DNA of 64,000 bases, taken from Mesorhizobium sp. B2-3-12 (lineage in GTDB: Bacteria; Pseudomonadota; Alphaproteobacteria; Rhizobiales; Rhizobiaceae). Positions within the stretch are counted from its first letter, which is position 1; every line of letters begins with the position of its first letter. Positions 56,787 to 64,000 of the stretch are shown here, in pieces. A program made the translations under genes and the position numbers. The notes under the pieces were generated by a model. The model saw nothing but the letters and a program-made list of their open reading frames with translations. It had not been told where the DNA came from and did not search any database. The stretch covers positions 248,001-312,000 of the forward strand of contig NZ_VFVR01000004.1 in the NCBI RefSeq assembly GCF_006442205.1, in the 5' to 3' direction.

Positions 56787-57326
56787 ATGGATGAAGAAAC
56801 AGATGGCATTCCGCGGAACAAGCCAGCAGCCCGGGATGTCGACGCGATCGACCGAAAAATATTAGGCGTTATGGTCGATGACGCGACGGTCAGCTATGCC
56901 GAACTCGGCGATCGCGTCGGCCTGTCGCCGCCGGCAGCGCATGAGCGGGTCAAGCGGCTTCGGCGCAGCGGCGCCATCCGCAGCACATCAGCCATCATCG
57001 ATCCAAACGCGGTGCGGAAGCCGCTGCTCACCTTCGTCCATATCGACACCAGCGGCTGGGGCAAGACCCCGGAACTGATGGCGATCTCGCAATACCCGGA
57101 AGTCGAGGAAATCCACACCGTCGCCGGCGACACATGCGTCTTGCTCAAGGTACGTACCGAGGACACCAAGGCGCTTGAAGGACTGCTGTTGCGTCTCTAC
57201 GAGACCCCCGGCGTCACCTCGACGCGCAGCTACGTGGTTCTGGCGACCTATCTCGAACGGCCGGTGCAGCCCGGCATCACGACGCAGTGGCCATCGCCAA
57301 GGCATATGGCCAAGCCGCTGTACTAG
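56787..57326 (+). CDS. Lrp/AsnC family transcriptional regulator
   Basis: A 179-residue regulator. Helix-turn-helix: DVDAIDRKILGVMVDDATVSYAELGDRVGLSPPAAHERVKRL; C-terminal RAM effector domain: PLLTFVHIDTSGWG, EVEEIHTVAGDTCVLLKVRTED. ATG 56787 is chosen; an ATG at 56748 would begin ten bases from the MFS start. It probably controls the divergent MFS gene. Its stop overlaps the convergent kinase stop (57323-57326). Confidence 0.88.
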   Translation: MDEETDGIPRNKPAARDVDAIDRKILGVMVDDATVSYAELGDRVGLSPPAAHERVKRLRRSGAIRSTSAIIDPNAVRKPLLTFVHIDTSGWGKTPELMAISQYPEVEEIHTVAGDTCVLLKVRTEDTKALEGLLLRLYETPGVTSTRSYVVLATYLERPVQPGITTQWPSPRHMAKPLY

Positions 57327-58657
57327 CTCCCCAGCCGGATCGTCTCGAAATAGGCGTCTGTGCCGACCTGGCCGCCCTTCAGCGCGATCTCCAGGCCGTC
57401 GATCGCGCCGCCGCCATGAGCGACGCAGAGCGGCGATCCCGGCGATTGCGGCAGCGGCATGCGCACGGTCAGCGCGTCGATGGCCAGTTGTCCGAGCGCG
57501 TGGCTCGACGTGTCGCCACCGGCGATCACCGCGCGCTTGAGTTTCTGCTCGGCGATCAACCGGCGCAGGATCGTCCCCAGCGCCCGCCCGAGCGTGTTCC
57601 GGGCGCCCTCGATCCGGTCGATCTCGACGCCGCGATCGGCCTGTGGACCGAGCGCGGTGTAGAGGATGACGCTGCGGCCATTGGCCAGGCTCGCCAGTCC
57701 GGCGGCGACCGCCTGCTCGATCGCTTCGCCCGCACTTTCCGAGACCAGTCGCATCGCATCCATCTCGACACCATCGAAGCCATGGGCAAGGGCGTGGCGG
57801 ATCTGCTTTTCCGTGGTCGGCGAGACGCTGCCCGACACGACGGCGAGCCGATCGACCGCGCCGGGCGGTGCGAATGCGGCATGCCCCGATACGATGCCCT
57901 TGGTGGCCCACTCGGCAAGCAAGGCATATTCGGCGCCGGAGGATCCGACGACGAAGCCATGGCCCTTGCCGTGGATGCGCCAAAGCTGTTCGCCGACCCG
58001 TTTCTGCGTCTCACGGCTGTCGACGTCGAACAGGACGACGTCCTTGTCCTGCAGCAATCGGTCGACCGTTTGCGCGAGATCGTCCGCCTGCAATGTCGCG
58101 AGGTCGATGAGGCCCGAGCTGAGGCTGGTCTGGCGCGAAAGGTGGACGAGCAGGTCGGCCTCGTCCATCGGCGTCACCGGATGCCTGCTCATCACCGGAT
58201 GCCGGTCGATGCGGAAATAGGCGCCGCGGAAGGCCGCGAAGAGATTGCCGAAGGCGGTGTAGCGCTTGAGCTGCGGCGCGCCGACCACCATCGGCACGCT
58301 CGCGCCGCCGAAAATGCGCCTGCCGATCTCGGTGGCGCGGCCGATATTGCCGACCGCCGGGCTGGAATCGAAGGTCGAACAGATCTTGTAATGGCAGAGC
58401 GCCGCGCCGAGGCCCTTCAGCCATTCGAAGGCCGGCGTCAGGTTTTCCTCCATCCATTGCGGCGTTTCGCTGCGGCTGGTGCCCGCCAGGCCAATTGCGC
58501 GGCAATGGGAAAACCGCGCCAGCAGGGACGGGTCTGGCTGGCGCATGAACAGCACGGTCGGCAAGCCGCCGAGTTCGAGCGCCTCCATCACGTCGGTCGA
58601 GCCGGTGAGGTCGTCGCCATAGTAACTGAGGAGCAGGTTCCGCGCGGCCATGCTCAT
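57323..58657 (-). CDS. oiaK: Four-carbon acid sugar kinase family protein (OiaK-like)
   Basis: A 444-residue kinase of the family once called DUF1537. N-terminal YYGDDLTGSTDVMEAL (12-27) binds the sugar acid; the C-terminal part has VVSGSVSPTTEKQI, and AVIAGGDTSSHAL binds ATP. In D-apiose catabolism OiaK phosphorylates 3-oxo-isoapionate, and its product is the substrate of a RuBisCO-like protein. The RuBisCO-like gene immediately upstream (ATGA overlap) and the lactonase and dehydrogenase nearby make this assignment strong. Threonate/erythronate kinases share the fold. Confidence 0.83.
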   Translation of the reverse strand: MSMAARNLLLSYYGDDLTGSTDVMEALELGGLPTVLFMRQPDPSLLARFSHCRAIGLAGTSRSETPQWMEENLTPAFEWLKGLGAALCHYKICSTFDSSPAVGNIGRATEIGRRIFGGASVPMVVGAPQLKRYTAFGNLFAAFRGAYFRIDRHPVMSRHPVTPMDEADLLVHLSRQTSLSSGLIDLATLQADDLAQTVDRLLQDKDVVLFDVDSRETQKRVGEQLWRIHGKGHGFVVGSSGAEYALLAEWATKGIVSGHAAFAPPGAVDRLAVVSGSVSPTTEKQIRHALAHGFDGVEMDAMRLVSESAGEAIEQAVAAGLASLANGRSVILYTALGPQADRGVEIDRIEGARNTLGRALGTILRRLIAEQKLKRAVIAGGDTSSHALGQLAIDALTVRMPLPQSPGSPLCVAHGGGAIDGLEIALKGGQVGTDAYFETIRLGS

Positions 58658-59904
58658 GCCGCCTTGCCGTCGCCGAATTTCCCGATCGATCTCGCCAGTT
58701 CGGGGTGATCGCGGGCATAGTCCGCCAGCGCGATGCCCTCGACCGCCGCCTGCCAGGCTTGCAGAACGGCTCGCACGCCGGCGCCGGGGCCATCCGGATG
58801 GCTGACGATGCCGCCGCCGCAGAGATAGAGGAGATCGAGCGTGCGGCCGGTGCGCTCATAGGTTTCGGGCGCCTGACCGCCCCATTGGCCGGAGCAGGCC
58901 ACCGGCAGCGCGCAATCCTCAGGCGAAAACAGCGGCGTCGTCACCGCCTCGAAGGAGCGGATGAAGGAATCGTCCGGCTCCCAGTATTTCGAGCCGATGC
59001 CGTTGATCTGGAACTGGTCGACGCCGAGCAGCCGCCAGAATTGCTGCCAAACGCTGAAATCCATGCCGAGTCCGGGATGGCGTGTCAGGATGTCCCAGCC
59101 ATTGCGATGGGCATGCAGCACCAGCCCGGAGCGCTTTCTCAGATAGGCCATGCCGCCGAAGCCGATGGAGTTGATGTTGACGACGGCGCAATTGCCGCCG
59201 GCTTCGAGCACCAGATCGTGGTTGCGCATCATCTCGTCGGGATCGGCATGCGAGATGCCGAAAGCATACATCACCTTCTTGCCGGTCTTCTGCTCGTGGT
59301 CGAGGATGAGGGGCATGATCGCCTTCACCCGCTCGGCAAGCGGCGAATAGGCCGGGCTCATCAGCTTCTCGTCGTCCTTGATGAAATCGACGCCGGCCTC
59401 GATCAGTTCGCCCACCATTTCGGCCGTCTCGTGCGGCCTGAGACCCAGCGCCGGCTTGACGATGGTGCCGATGATCGGGCGGCCTTCGACCCCGGTCAGC
59501 CTGCGGCTGCCGGCGGCACCGAATTGCGGGCCCGGATGGGCGCCCCTGAATTGTTCCGGCAGCTTCATGTCGATGACGCGGATGCCGGACAGGCCCCGGA
59601 TCGAATAGGTGCCGCCGATGGCGATGGTCATCAGCGCCGAAAGATCGGTGCCGATGGCATCGAACGGGAAGCCGATGTCGACGTCGGCGCGCCGAAACGG
59701 CCCGTTGCCGGACCCGGGCAGCGATGGTTGCCCGGCATCGGGCAGGTGTCGGATCGCCAGCACGCGCGCCGCCACGCGCGCCTTCAGCTCCTCGGTCTCG
59801 CCCGGCAGCGCGACGAAGGTGCCGGTCGACTGGTCGCTGGCGATCTTGGCCGCCAGCGCCTCGATGCTGCCAGGGGTTTCGATGCGATAGGTAAGCGTGA
59901 TCAT
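58654..59904 (-). CDS. RuBisCO-like protein (apionate pathway type)
   Basis: A 416-residue RuBisCO large-subunit homologue. It keeps the general base Lys150 (GTIVKPALGL) and the metal site Lys176-Asp178-Glu179 (GVDFIKDDEK), including the Lys that is carbamylated in RuBisCO, plus His264/His266-Arg267 (LHAHRN). The loop-6 lysine motif of true RuBisCO is absent (IGSKYWEPDD region), so it should not fix CO2. Partnered with the OiaK-like kinase, it is likely the 3-oxo-isoapionate 4-phosphate decarboxylase or transcarboxylase/hydrolase (OiaC, OiaT or OiaX); which of the three cannot be told by eye. The start ATG 59904 matches the family; the longer frame is promoter. Confidence 0.86.
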   Translation of the reverse strand: MITLTYRIETPGSIEALAAKIASDQSTGTFVALPGETEELKARVAARVLAIRHLPDAGQPSLPGSGNGPFRRADVDIGFPFDAIGTDLSALMTIAIGGTYSIRGLSGIRVIDMKLPEQFRGAHPGPQFGAAGSRRLTGVEGRPIIGTIVKPALGLRPHETAEMVGELIEAGVDFIKDDEKLMSPAYSPLAERVKAIMPLILDHEQKTGKKVMYAFGISHADPDEMMRNHDLVLEAGGNCAVVNINSIGFGGMAYLRKRSGLVLHAHRNGWDILTRHPGLGMDFSVWQQFWRLLGVDQFQINGIGSKYWEPDDSFIRSFEAVTTPLFSPEDCALPVACSGQWGGQAPETYERTGRTLDLLYLCGGGIVSHPDGPGAGVRAVLQAWQAAVEGIALADYARDHPELARSIGKFGDGKAA

Positions 59905-60168
59905 GGTTGGCCGGCCGCTCGAAAAGGGTTCGAAAAAAGTTTCATCGCGCAGGAAATCTGGTATAATGAGTACATAAGTATTGCAAGAAATATCCTCGCC
60001 TCGACAAGAGCGGACGGGCTGCGGCAATTCCAGGAAAACTGTACAACGGTTTCCGTTCGGAATTGCGTGAGACCAAAGAGTTGGAGCGACCCCGCTCCAG
60101 GCGCGGGCATTCCGGTAATCCCGCCGGGAATGCTAAACAGGACCCGGGCCAGGGAGTGATTCGTCACG
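59905..60168. promoter_or_regulatory. Divergent control region, RuBisCO-like / GntR genes
   Basis: 264 bases. On the plus strand TATAAT at 59962-59967 has a weak -35 17 bases upstream. AACTGTACAACGGTT (60037-60051) has dyad symmetry around TGTACA, a form often bound by FadR-type GntR proteins. Two small inverted repeats follow: GGAGCG/CGCTCC at 60083-60098 and GCATTCC/GGAATGC at 60107-60133. All are candidates only. Confidence 0.4.
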
Positions 60169-60882
60169 ATGAACCGTTCGGAGCCGATCGTCCGGCGCAA
60201 ACTTTCCGACGAAGTCTTTGCAAGACTGAAGCGGCTGATCACCAGCGGCGAATTGCAGCCGGGCGACGACATGCCGTCCGAGCGCGAACTGATGGAGCGC
60301 TTCGAGGTCGGCCGGCCGGCGATCCGCGAGGCCATGCAGGCGCTGAGCAATATGGGGCTGGTCGCCATCTCGCATGGCGAGCGCGCCAAGGTGCTGCAAC
60401 TGACCGCCAAGTCGATCATCAGGCAGGTCGACGGCGCTGCCAAGATCATCCTGTCCTCGTCCAGAGACACGCTGGAACACCTGAAGACCGCGCGCATCTT
60501 CTTCGAGCGCGGCATGGTCAGGGAAGCGGCGGAAAAGGCTACATCGGAGGATGTGCAACTGCTGAAGGCGACCGTGGCCGAGCAGCGCGCCGCGCGCGGC
60601 GATTCCGAAGGCTTCATCTCCTCCGACATGAAGTTTCACACCCAGATCGCGACCATTTCAGGCAATCCGATCTATGTCGCCGTCAGCGAAGCCACGCTGG
60701 GCTGGCTGAAGGAATACCACACCGAAATGCTGATCTGGACCGGCAAGGAAAAATACACGCTGACCGAGCATGAGGAGATCATCGACCGCATCGAGCAGCG
60801 GGACGCCGACGGCGCCGAGAAGGCGATGATCAAGCACCTCGAACGCTCGCGCGCGCTCTATGTGATGAATTCCGAGAAGTAG
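60169..60882 (+). CDS. GntR family regulator (FadR-type, FCD domain)
   Basis: A 237-residue regulator. Winged helix: ELQPGDDMPSERELMERFEVGRPAIREAMQAL; FCD ligand domain: LEHLKTARIFFERGMVREAAEKA, MKFHTQIATISGNPIYVAVSEA and EHEEIIDRIEQRDADGAEKAM, with the Asp/His positions that bind a metal and an organic acid. It lies between the two halves of the apiose-type module and probably represses both in the absence of a sugar acid. Confidence 0.9.
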   Translation: MNRSEPIVRRKLSDEVFARLKRLITSGELQPGDDMPSERELMERFEVGRPAIREAMQALSNMGLVAISHGERAKVLQLTAKSIIRQVDGAAKIILSSSRDTLEHLKTARIFFERGMVREAAEKATSEDVQLLKATVAEQRAARGDSEGFISSDMKFHTQIATISGNPIYVAVSEATLGWLKEYHTEMLIWTGKEKYTLTEHEEIIDRIEQRDADGAEKAMIKHLERSRALYVMNSEK

Positions 60883-60891
60883 GCTGTCTGC

Positions 60892-62730
60892 CTAACCGAT
60901 CCGGGCAATCGCATAGGGCGACATGACGATGTCGCGCTGGCCAAGCGCGGAAACATCGACCGGGACATCGTTCGCCGTCAGGTTCGCCAGCCAGACGATG
61001 GTCTCGCCCGAGACAGAGCGGCCGGCCAGCGCCAGCACCCGCGTCTCGTCGCTCGTCGTGGCGCAAACATGCGTCAGCCCGGCCAACGCACAAAGCCCTT
61101 CGATAGCCCGGAAGATCGGCCGCGGCGTTCCCTCTGCGACGGGTTCGCCCGGTCCCGCGACCACGCCGAAAGGTCCGGCGAAGCTGGACAGCGTCAGCAT
61201 CTCCAGCCCCGCCGGCGCGACGCGCGCGGCGTAGCCGATGGTCCATGCGGCGGCGAATTGCGCGGCATGGCGGGGATCGCGGTTGGCCATGGCGATGCGC
61301 TGTCCCCGCGGATTGTCCTTGGTCGCGCCGCCATAGGGGTTCTGGCGCATGGCGATCGTCGATGGCCCGATCCGGTAGGGCTTTGTGCCGAAGATCGCCC
61401 GGCTGGACCGGGTTATGAAGGGCAGCGCCTCCAGCGACTGCATGACGCTGAGATCGTCGGCGGCATGCACGATCGGGTTGGTGCAGTGGGTGATGAAATC
61501 GAGCTGGCTAGCCGGAACGCGCTTGCGGTTGAGCTCGGTGAAATAGCTGAACATGCCGCCGCCAAGGCGGAGGCCGGGAAAGGCGCGCCGCGCCGCCGCG
61601 TAGACGTCCTCGAGCGGCGGACATGCCGGCCAGGCGCTGCCCGGCGGTGTCGACTGACGGTCGACCGCGGGCGACACCGCGATGGCGTCGAGCCGCAACC
61701 CTGCGTGACGCACCATGTCGGCGACGTCGGAAAGTTCGGCGTCGAGGTCGCCGGTGCAGGCGGCCACGCATTCCAGCGTCGTCGAAACGGGATAGGCGGC
61801 GGCGAGCCGGGCATGGGCACGCAGCGCGTCGAGGCCATGGCCGCGCGTCGGATCGAAATGGAAAAGCAACTGCCGGGAACCGAGCCTCGCCAGCAACGGC
61901 AGGTCGGCAAGGGTTGCCTGGACATCCTCGGGATAGATCACCACGCCGATGTCAGGCAGCTTCGAGCCGGCTTCGCCGAGTTCGACGCGGACCGGTTCGG
62001 CCGCCGCTGCCGAGGCAGCCACATTGGCGTCGCCGGCAATGCGCAAGCTGATCGTCTGGCGCACTGGCTCTCCGGCCGGCAGCATATAGGGCCATGGCAG
62101 CGCCAGCGGCCGCACATAGGTCTTGTAGGAGGCGTCTGACCAGTTGCGCTGGTCCTCCATCTCGAATGTGTCGCCTTCCATCCGGCATTGCGCGGTAACG
62201 CCGGGCCGCACCCTATGCGTGATGGCGCGCAAATCCTTGAAGGGCTGCCACGGGTCGATCAGATCGGGCAGTTCCGTCTCGACCACGCTGCCGTCGGTGT
62301 GCTCGACCGTTACCGGGCTGCCGGCGAGGCCGGCGATCGGGTGCAGGATGCAGAAGCCGCAGCGGTTGGTCTCGAAGTCGCTCTCAGGAAGCGCGGTCAC
62401 ATCGAAGATCAGCCGCCCGTCGGCAAAGCCTTCGATCGTCGCGTGGAAGCCAAGCCGGCTGCCGGCGGGGCCTAGGCAGCTTGCCGCGTAGCCGACGGCG
62501 AAACGGTCGTCCCTCTGGTCGATGGTCAGCTCCGTCAGCTCAGGCTCATACGTGCCCCAGTCACGGTCGCGCACGATATAGGCGATGGCGCGCAGCACTT
62601 CGGTTCCGCCATGGCGGATGGTGCGCAGATTGCCGTTGACCAGCTCCGCGCTCAATGCGCCCGCCTGCAGCAGGATCGGCGCCGCTTCCGCCGTCCGTGT
62701 GCCGTAAAGATCGAAAGCGTCTGATGTCAT
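60892..62730 (-). CDS. apnL: D-apionate lactonase-like protein ApnL
   Basis: A 612-residue protein matching the three-part layout of ApnL: an N-terminal beta domain (LLQAGALSAELVNGNLRTIR; TEVLRAIAYIVRDRDWGTYEPE), a central TIM-barrel (IGVVIYPEDVQATLADLPLLARLG; RLGGGMFSYFTELNRKRVP; ISHCTNP-like FITHCTNPIVHAADD) and a C-terminal beta domain. ApnL opens D-apionolactone made by apiose dehydrogenase. It overlaps the dehydrogenase gene by ATGA. The family is small and functionally tied to apiose use, so confidence in the role is fair. Confidence 0.8.
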   Translation of the reverse strand: MTSDAFDLYGTRTAEAAPILLQAGALSAELVNGNLRTIRHGGTEVLRAIAYIVRDRDWGTYEPELTELTIDQRDDRFAVGYAASCLGPAGSRLGFHATIEGFADGRLIFDVTALPESDFETNRCGFCILHPIAGLAGSPVTVEHTDGSVVETELPDLIDPWQPFKDLRAITHRVRPGVTAQCRMEGDTFEMEDQRNWSDASYKTYVRPLALPWPYMLPAGEPVRQTISLRIAGDANVAASAAAAEPVRVELGEAGSKLPDIGVVIYPEDVQATLADLPLLARLGSRQLLFHFDPTRGHGLDALRAHARLAAAYPVSTTLECVAACTGDLDAELSDVADMVRHAGLRLDAIAVSPAVDRQSTPPGSAWPACPPLEDVYAAARRAFPGLRLGGGMFSYFTELNRKRVPASQLDFITHCTNPIVHAADDLSVMQSLEALPFITRSSRAIFGTKPYRIGPSTIAMRQNPYGGATKDNPRGQRIAMANRDPRHAAQFAAAWTIGYAARVAPAGLEMLTLSSFAGPFGVVAGPGEPVAEGTPRPIFRAIEGLCALAGLTHVCATTSDETRVLALAGRSVSGETIVWLANLTANDVPVDVSALGQRDIVMSPYAIARIG

Positions 62731-63761
62731 CTGAGCAAGGCGTCGATTTGCACCGGTTCGCGGCTAGCGGCGCCGGCATAGGCGGCTTCGACGAGCGCAA
62801 AGGTTTTCAGATTGTCGGCGCCCGAGGTCGCCGGTTCCTTGCCTGATGCAAGGCGGTCTATCCAGTGCTTCTGGATCGCCAGCACACTTTCCTGGATGTT
62901 GTGCCATGGCCGCGAGGCCCAGGGCAGCAGCGGCGGCGAGACATCGCTCACCTTGGTCCCGCTCTTGCCGGTGACGGTCAACCGGTACCCTTGCGCCAGC
63001 CGGATCGTGCCGTCGCCGCCGTCGAGTTCGATCAGCGTTTCCGGAAATGGCTCGACGGCAAGCTTCGTCGCATAGCTGCAATCGACGACGGAAGTGGCGC
63101 CGCCGCCATGGTCCATCAGCATCGTGGCGACATCCTCGCCGGCGATGGCCGGGTTGATGCGCGCCGTGCGGGCGGTGAGGCTCGACACGTCGCCGAGCAG
63201 GAAGCGGGCTATGTCGAGGATGTGGATGCCAAGATCCTCGATGATGAAACGCTTGCCCGTCGCCAGATAGGGCTGGCCGGAAAACACGTCATAGCCGGAG
63301 CGGAACGAGATGCGGCCGAAGAAGGGCGTGCCGATCTCGCCGCTGTCGAGCACCGCGCGCACCGCCTGGATCGGCGACTGCCAGCGAAAGTTTTCGTGGA
63401 TCATCAGCGGCACGCCGGCATCGGCGCAAGCCTTCACCATCGCCTTGGCATCGCTGAGCGTCGGCGCGAAGGGTTTCTGGCAGATGACAGGGACGCGGTG
63501 GCCGGCTGCTATTTCGACCAGCGCACGATGGCTGCCCACCGTGGTGGCGATGTCGACGAAGTCGAGTTTCTCCGCCGCGAACATCGCCGCCGCATCGGCG
63601 TAGCGCCGCGCCACGCCGAATTGGTCGCCGACGATCCTGAGCCGTTCCGGATCGCGGTCGCAGATGGCGACGATCATGGCGCCTTCGATGTCGCGCCAGG
63701 CATGCATCTGGTTGACGGCGAAGAAGCCGCAGCCGATCAGCGCTCCACGCAACGCAGCCAT
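62727..63761 (-). CDS. apsD: Gfo/Idh/MocA oxidoreductase, D-apiose dehydrogenase-like
   Basis: A 344-residue NAD(P)-dependent sugar dehydrogenase. Rossmann motif ALIGCGFFAVNQ at the N-terminus; the catalytic Lys lies in ICQKPFAP, where the common EKP is QKP. ApsD oxidises D-apiose to the lactone opened by ApnL, which is encoded by the next gene. Start ATG 63761; a TTG at 63767 just upstream is possible. The permease stop (63764) is three bases away, so transport and oxidation are co-expressed. Confidence 0.8.
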   Translation of the reverse strand: MAALRGALIGCGFFAVNQMHAWRDIEGAMIVAICDRDPERLRIVGDQFGVARRYADAAAMFAAEKLDFVDIATTVGSHRALVEIAAGHRVPVICQKPFAPTLSDAKAMVKACADAGVPLMIHENFRWQSPIQAVRAVLDSGEIGTPFFGRISFRSGYDVFSGQPYLATGKRFIIEDLGIHILDIARFLLGDVSSLTARTARINPAIAGEDVATMLMDHGGGATSVVDCSYATKLAVEPFPETLIELDGGDGTIRLAQGYRLTVTGKSGTKVSDVSPPLLPWASRPWHNIQESVLAIQKHWIDRLASGKEPATSGADNLKTFALVEAAYAGAASREPVQIDALLR

Positions 63762-63763
63762 TC

Positions 63764-64000
63764 TCAACCCGCCTTTGCCATCTGCATCAGGGTAACACGC
63801 TGCTGCAGCCGGCGCTGCGCCTGGTCGACGACGACGGCGACGATGATGACCAGGCCTTTGATCACCATCTGCCAGAAGGAACTGACGCCCATCATCACCA
63901 GGCCGTCCGACAGGATACCGATGACGAAGGCGCCGACGATGGTGCCGCCGATCGTGCCGCGCCCGCCAGACATCGAGGTGCCGCCGAGCACCGCCGCGGC
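63764..64000 (-). CDS. Sugar ABC transporter permease (RbsC-type), C-terminal fragment
   Basis: Only the last 78 or so residues are in the window; the gene begins beyond base 64000. GGTSMSGGRGTIGGTIVGAFVIGIL and a final membrane helix with MVIKGLVIIVAVVVDQ are the C-terminal hallmark of ribose-type (RbsC/XylH) permeases. It presumably imports the branched pentose or its glycoside handled by the downstream apsD and apnL. Confidence 0.88.
   Translation of the reverse strand, partial: AAAVLGGTSMSGGRGTIGGTIVGAFVIGILSDGLVMMGVSSFWQMVIKGLVIIVAVVVDQAQRRLQQRVTLMQMAKAG

Noticed and set aside
58654..59904. True RuBisCO large subunit with the Calvin-type aldolase at 49689
   Set aside because: Loop 6 and other residues needed for CO2 fixation are missing, no phosphoribulokinase or small subunit is present, and the neighbours fit sugar-acid catabolism.

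Overview
The window is GC-rich DNA from an alphaproteobacterium of the order Rhizobiales. Mesorhizobium or a close relative is the best guess, inferred from gene content: a divergent dctA / dctBD locus with sigma-54 control, an erythritol (ery) locus, a RibH2-type lumazine synthase under an FMN riboswitch, a short second FtsZ, and a RIME-like palindromic element. No rRNA, tRNA, transposase, phage gene or CRISPR array was seen. It looks like chromosomal sequence rich in transport and sugar catabolism.

Layout. 1-3.2 kb: the end of a sugar operon (sugar isomerase, alpha/beta hydrolase, ribulose-phosphate-epimerase-like protein, ROK kinase). 3.3-8.6 kb: dctA, divergent dctB-dctD, and a GNAT acetyltransferase; the intergenic region has a sigma-54 promoter and two DctD-type sites. 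8.6-20.3 kb: a peptidoglycan-recycling block with a MurA paralogue, GlcNAc kinase, MurQ, a peptide ABC transporter with a fused double ATPase, a serine beta-lactamase-fold hydrolase, AnmK, and a divergent MurR/RpiR regulator. A 15-bp palindrome occurs at both of its likely control points. 20.3-25.3 kb: a glutamine-synthetase-like enzyme, a small membrane protein, a GntR regulator and a dimethylformamidase-like protein. 25.7-26.7 kb: FtsZ2. 26.9-34.3 kb: a five-gene SWIM / DUF5691 / MoxR AAA+ / DUF5682 / VWA operon related to E. coli yehLMPQ, of unknown function.

34.6-46.4 kb: an erythritol-type operon (SorC regulator EryD, five-gene ABC importer, EryA kinase, a 2-hydroxyacid dehydrogenase, EryB, EryC). 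46.6-49.6 kb: a solute-binding protein, a dicarboxylate/amino-acid symporter and an Asp/Glu racemase-like enzyme. 49.7-55.5 kb: class II aldolase, DeoR regulator, EryH (TIM-like), EryI (RpiB-like), DhaL, DhaK, and RibH2 with its FMN riboswitch. 55.6-57.3 kb: an MFS transporter and a divergent Lrp-type regulator. 57.3-64 kb: a D-apiose/apionate-type module (four-carbon acid sugar kinase, RuBisCO-like protein, GntR regulator, apionate-lactonase-like protein, Gfo/Idh/MocA dehydrogenase, ABC permease cut by the window edge).

How the genes fit together. EryA, EryB, EryC, EryH and EryI together would take erythritol to D-erythrose 4-phosphate, and the DhaKL kinase may add another entry for C4 ketoses. 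The recycling block would import muropeptides, trim and phosphorylate the sugars, and convert MurNAc-6P to GlcNAc-6P. The apiose module would oxidise a branched pentose to a 3-oxo acid, phosphorylate it and split it with the RuBisCO-like protein. The least understood system here is the yeh-type AAA+/VWA operon.
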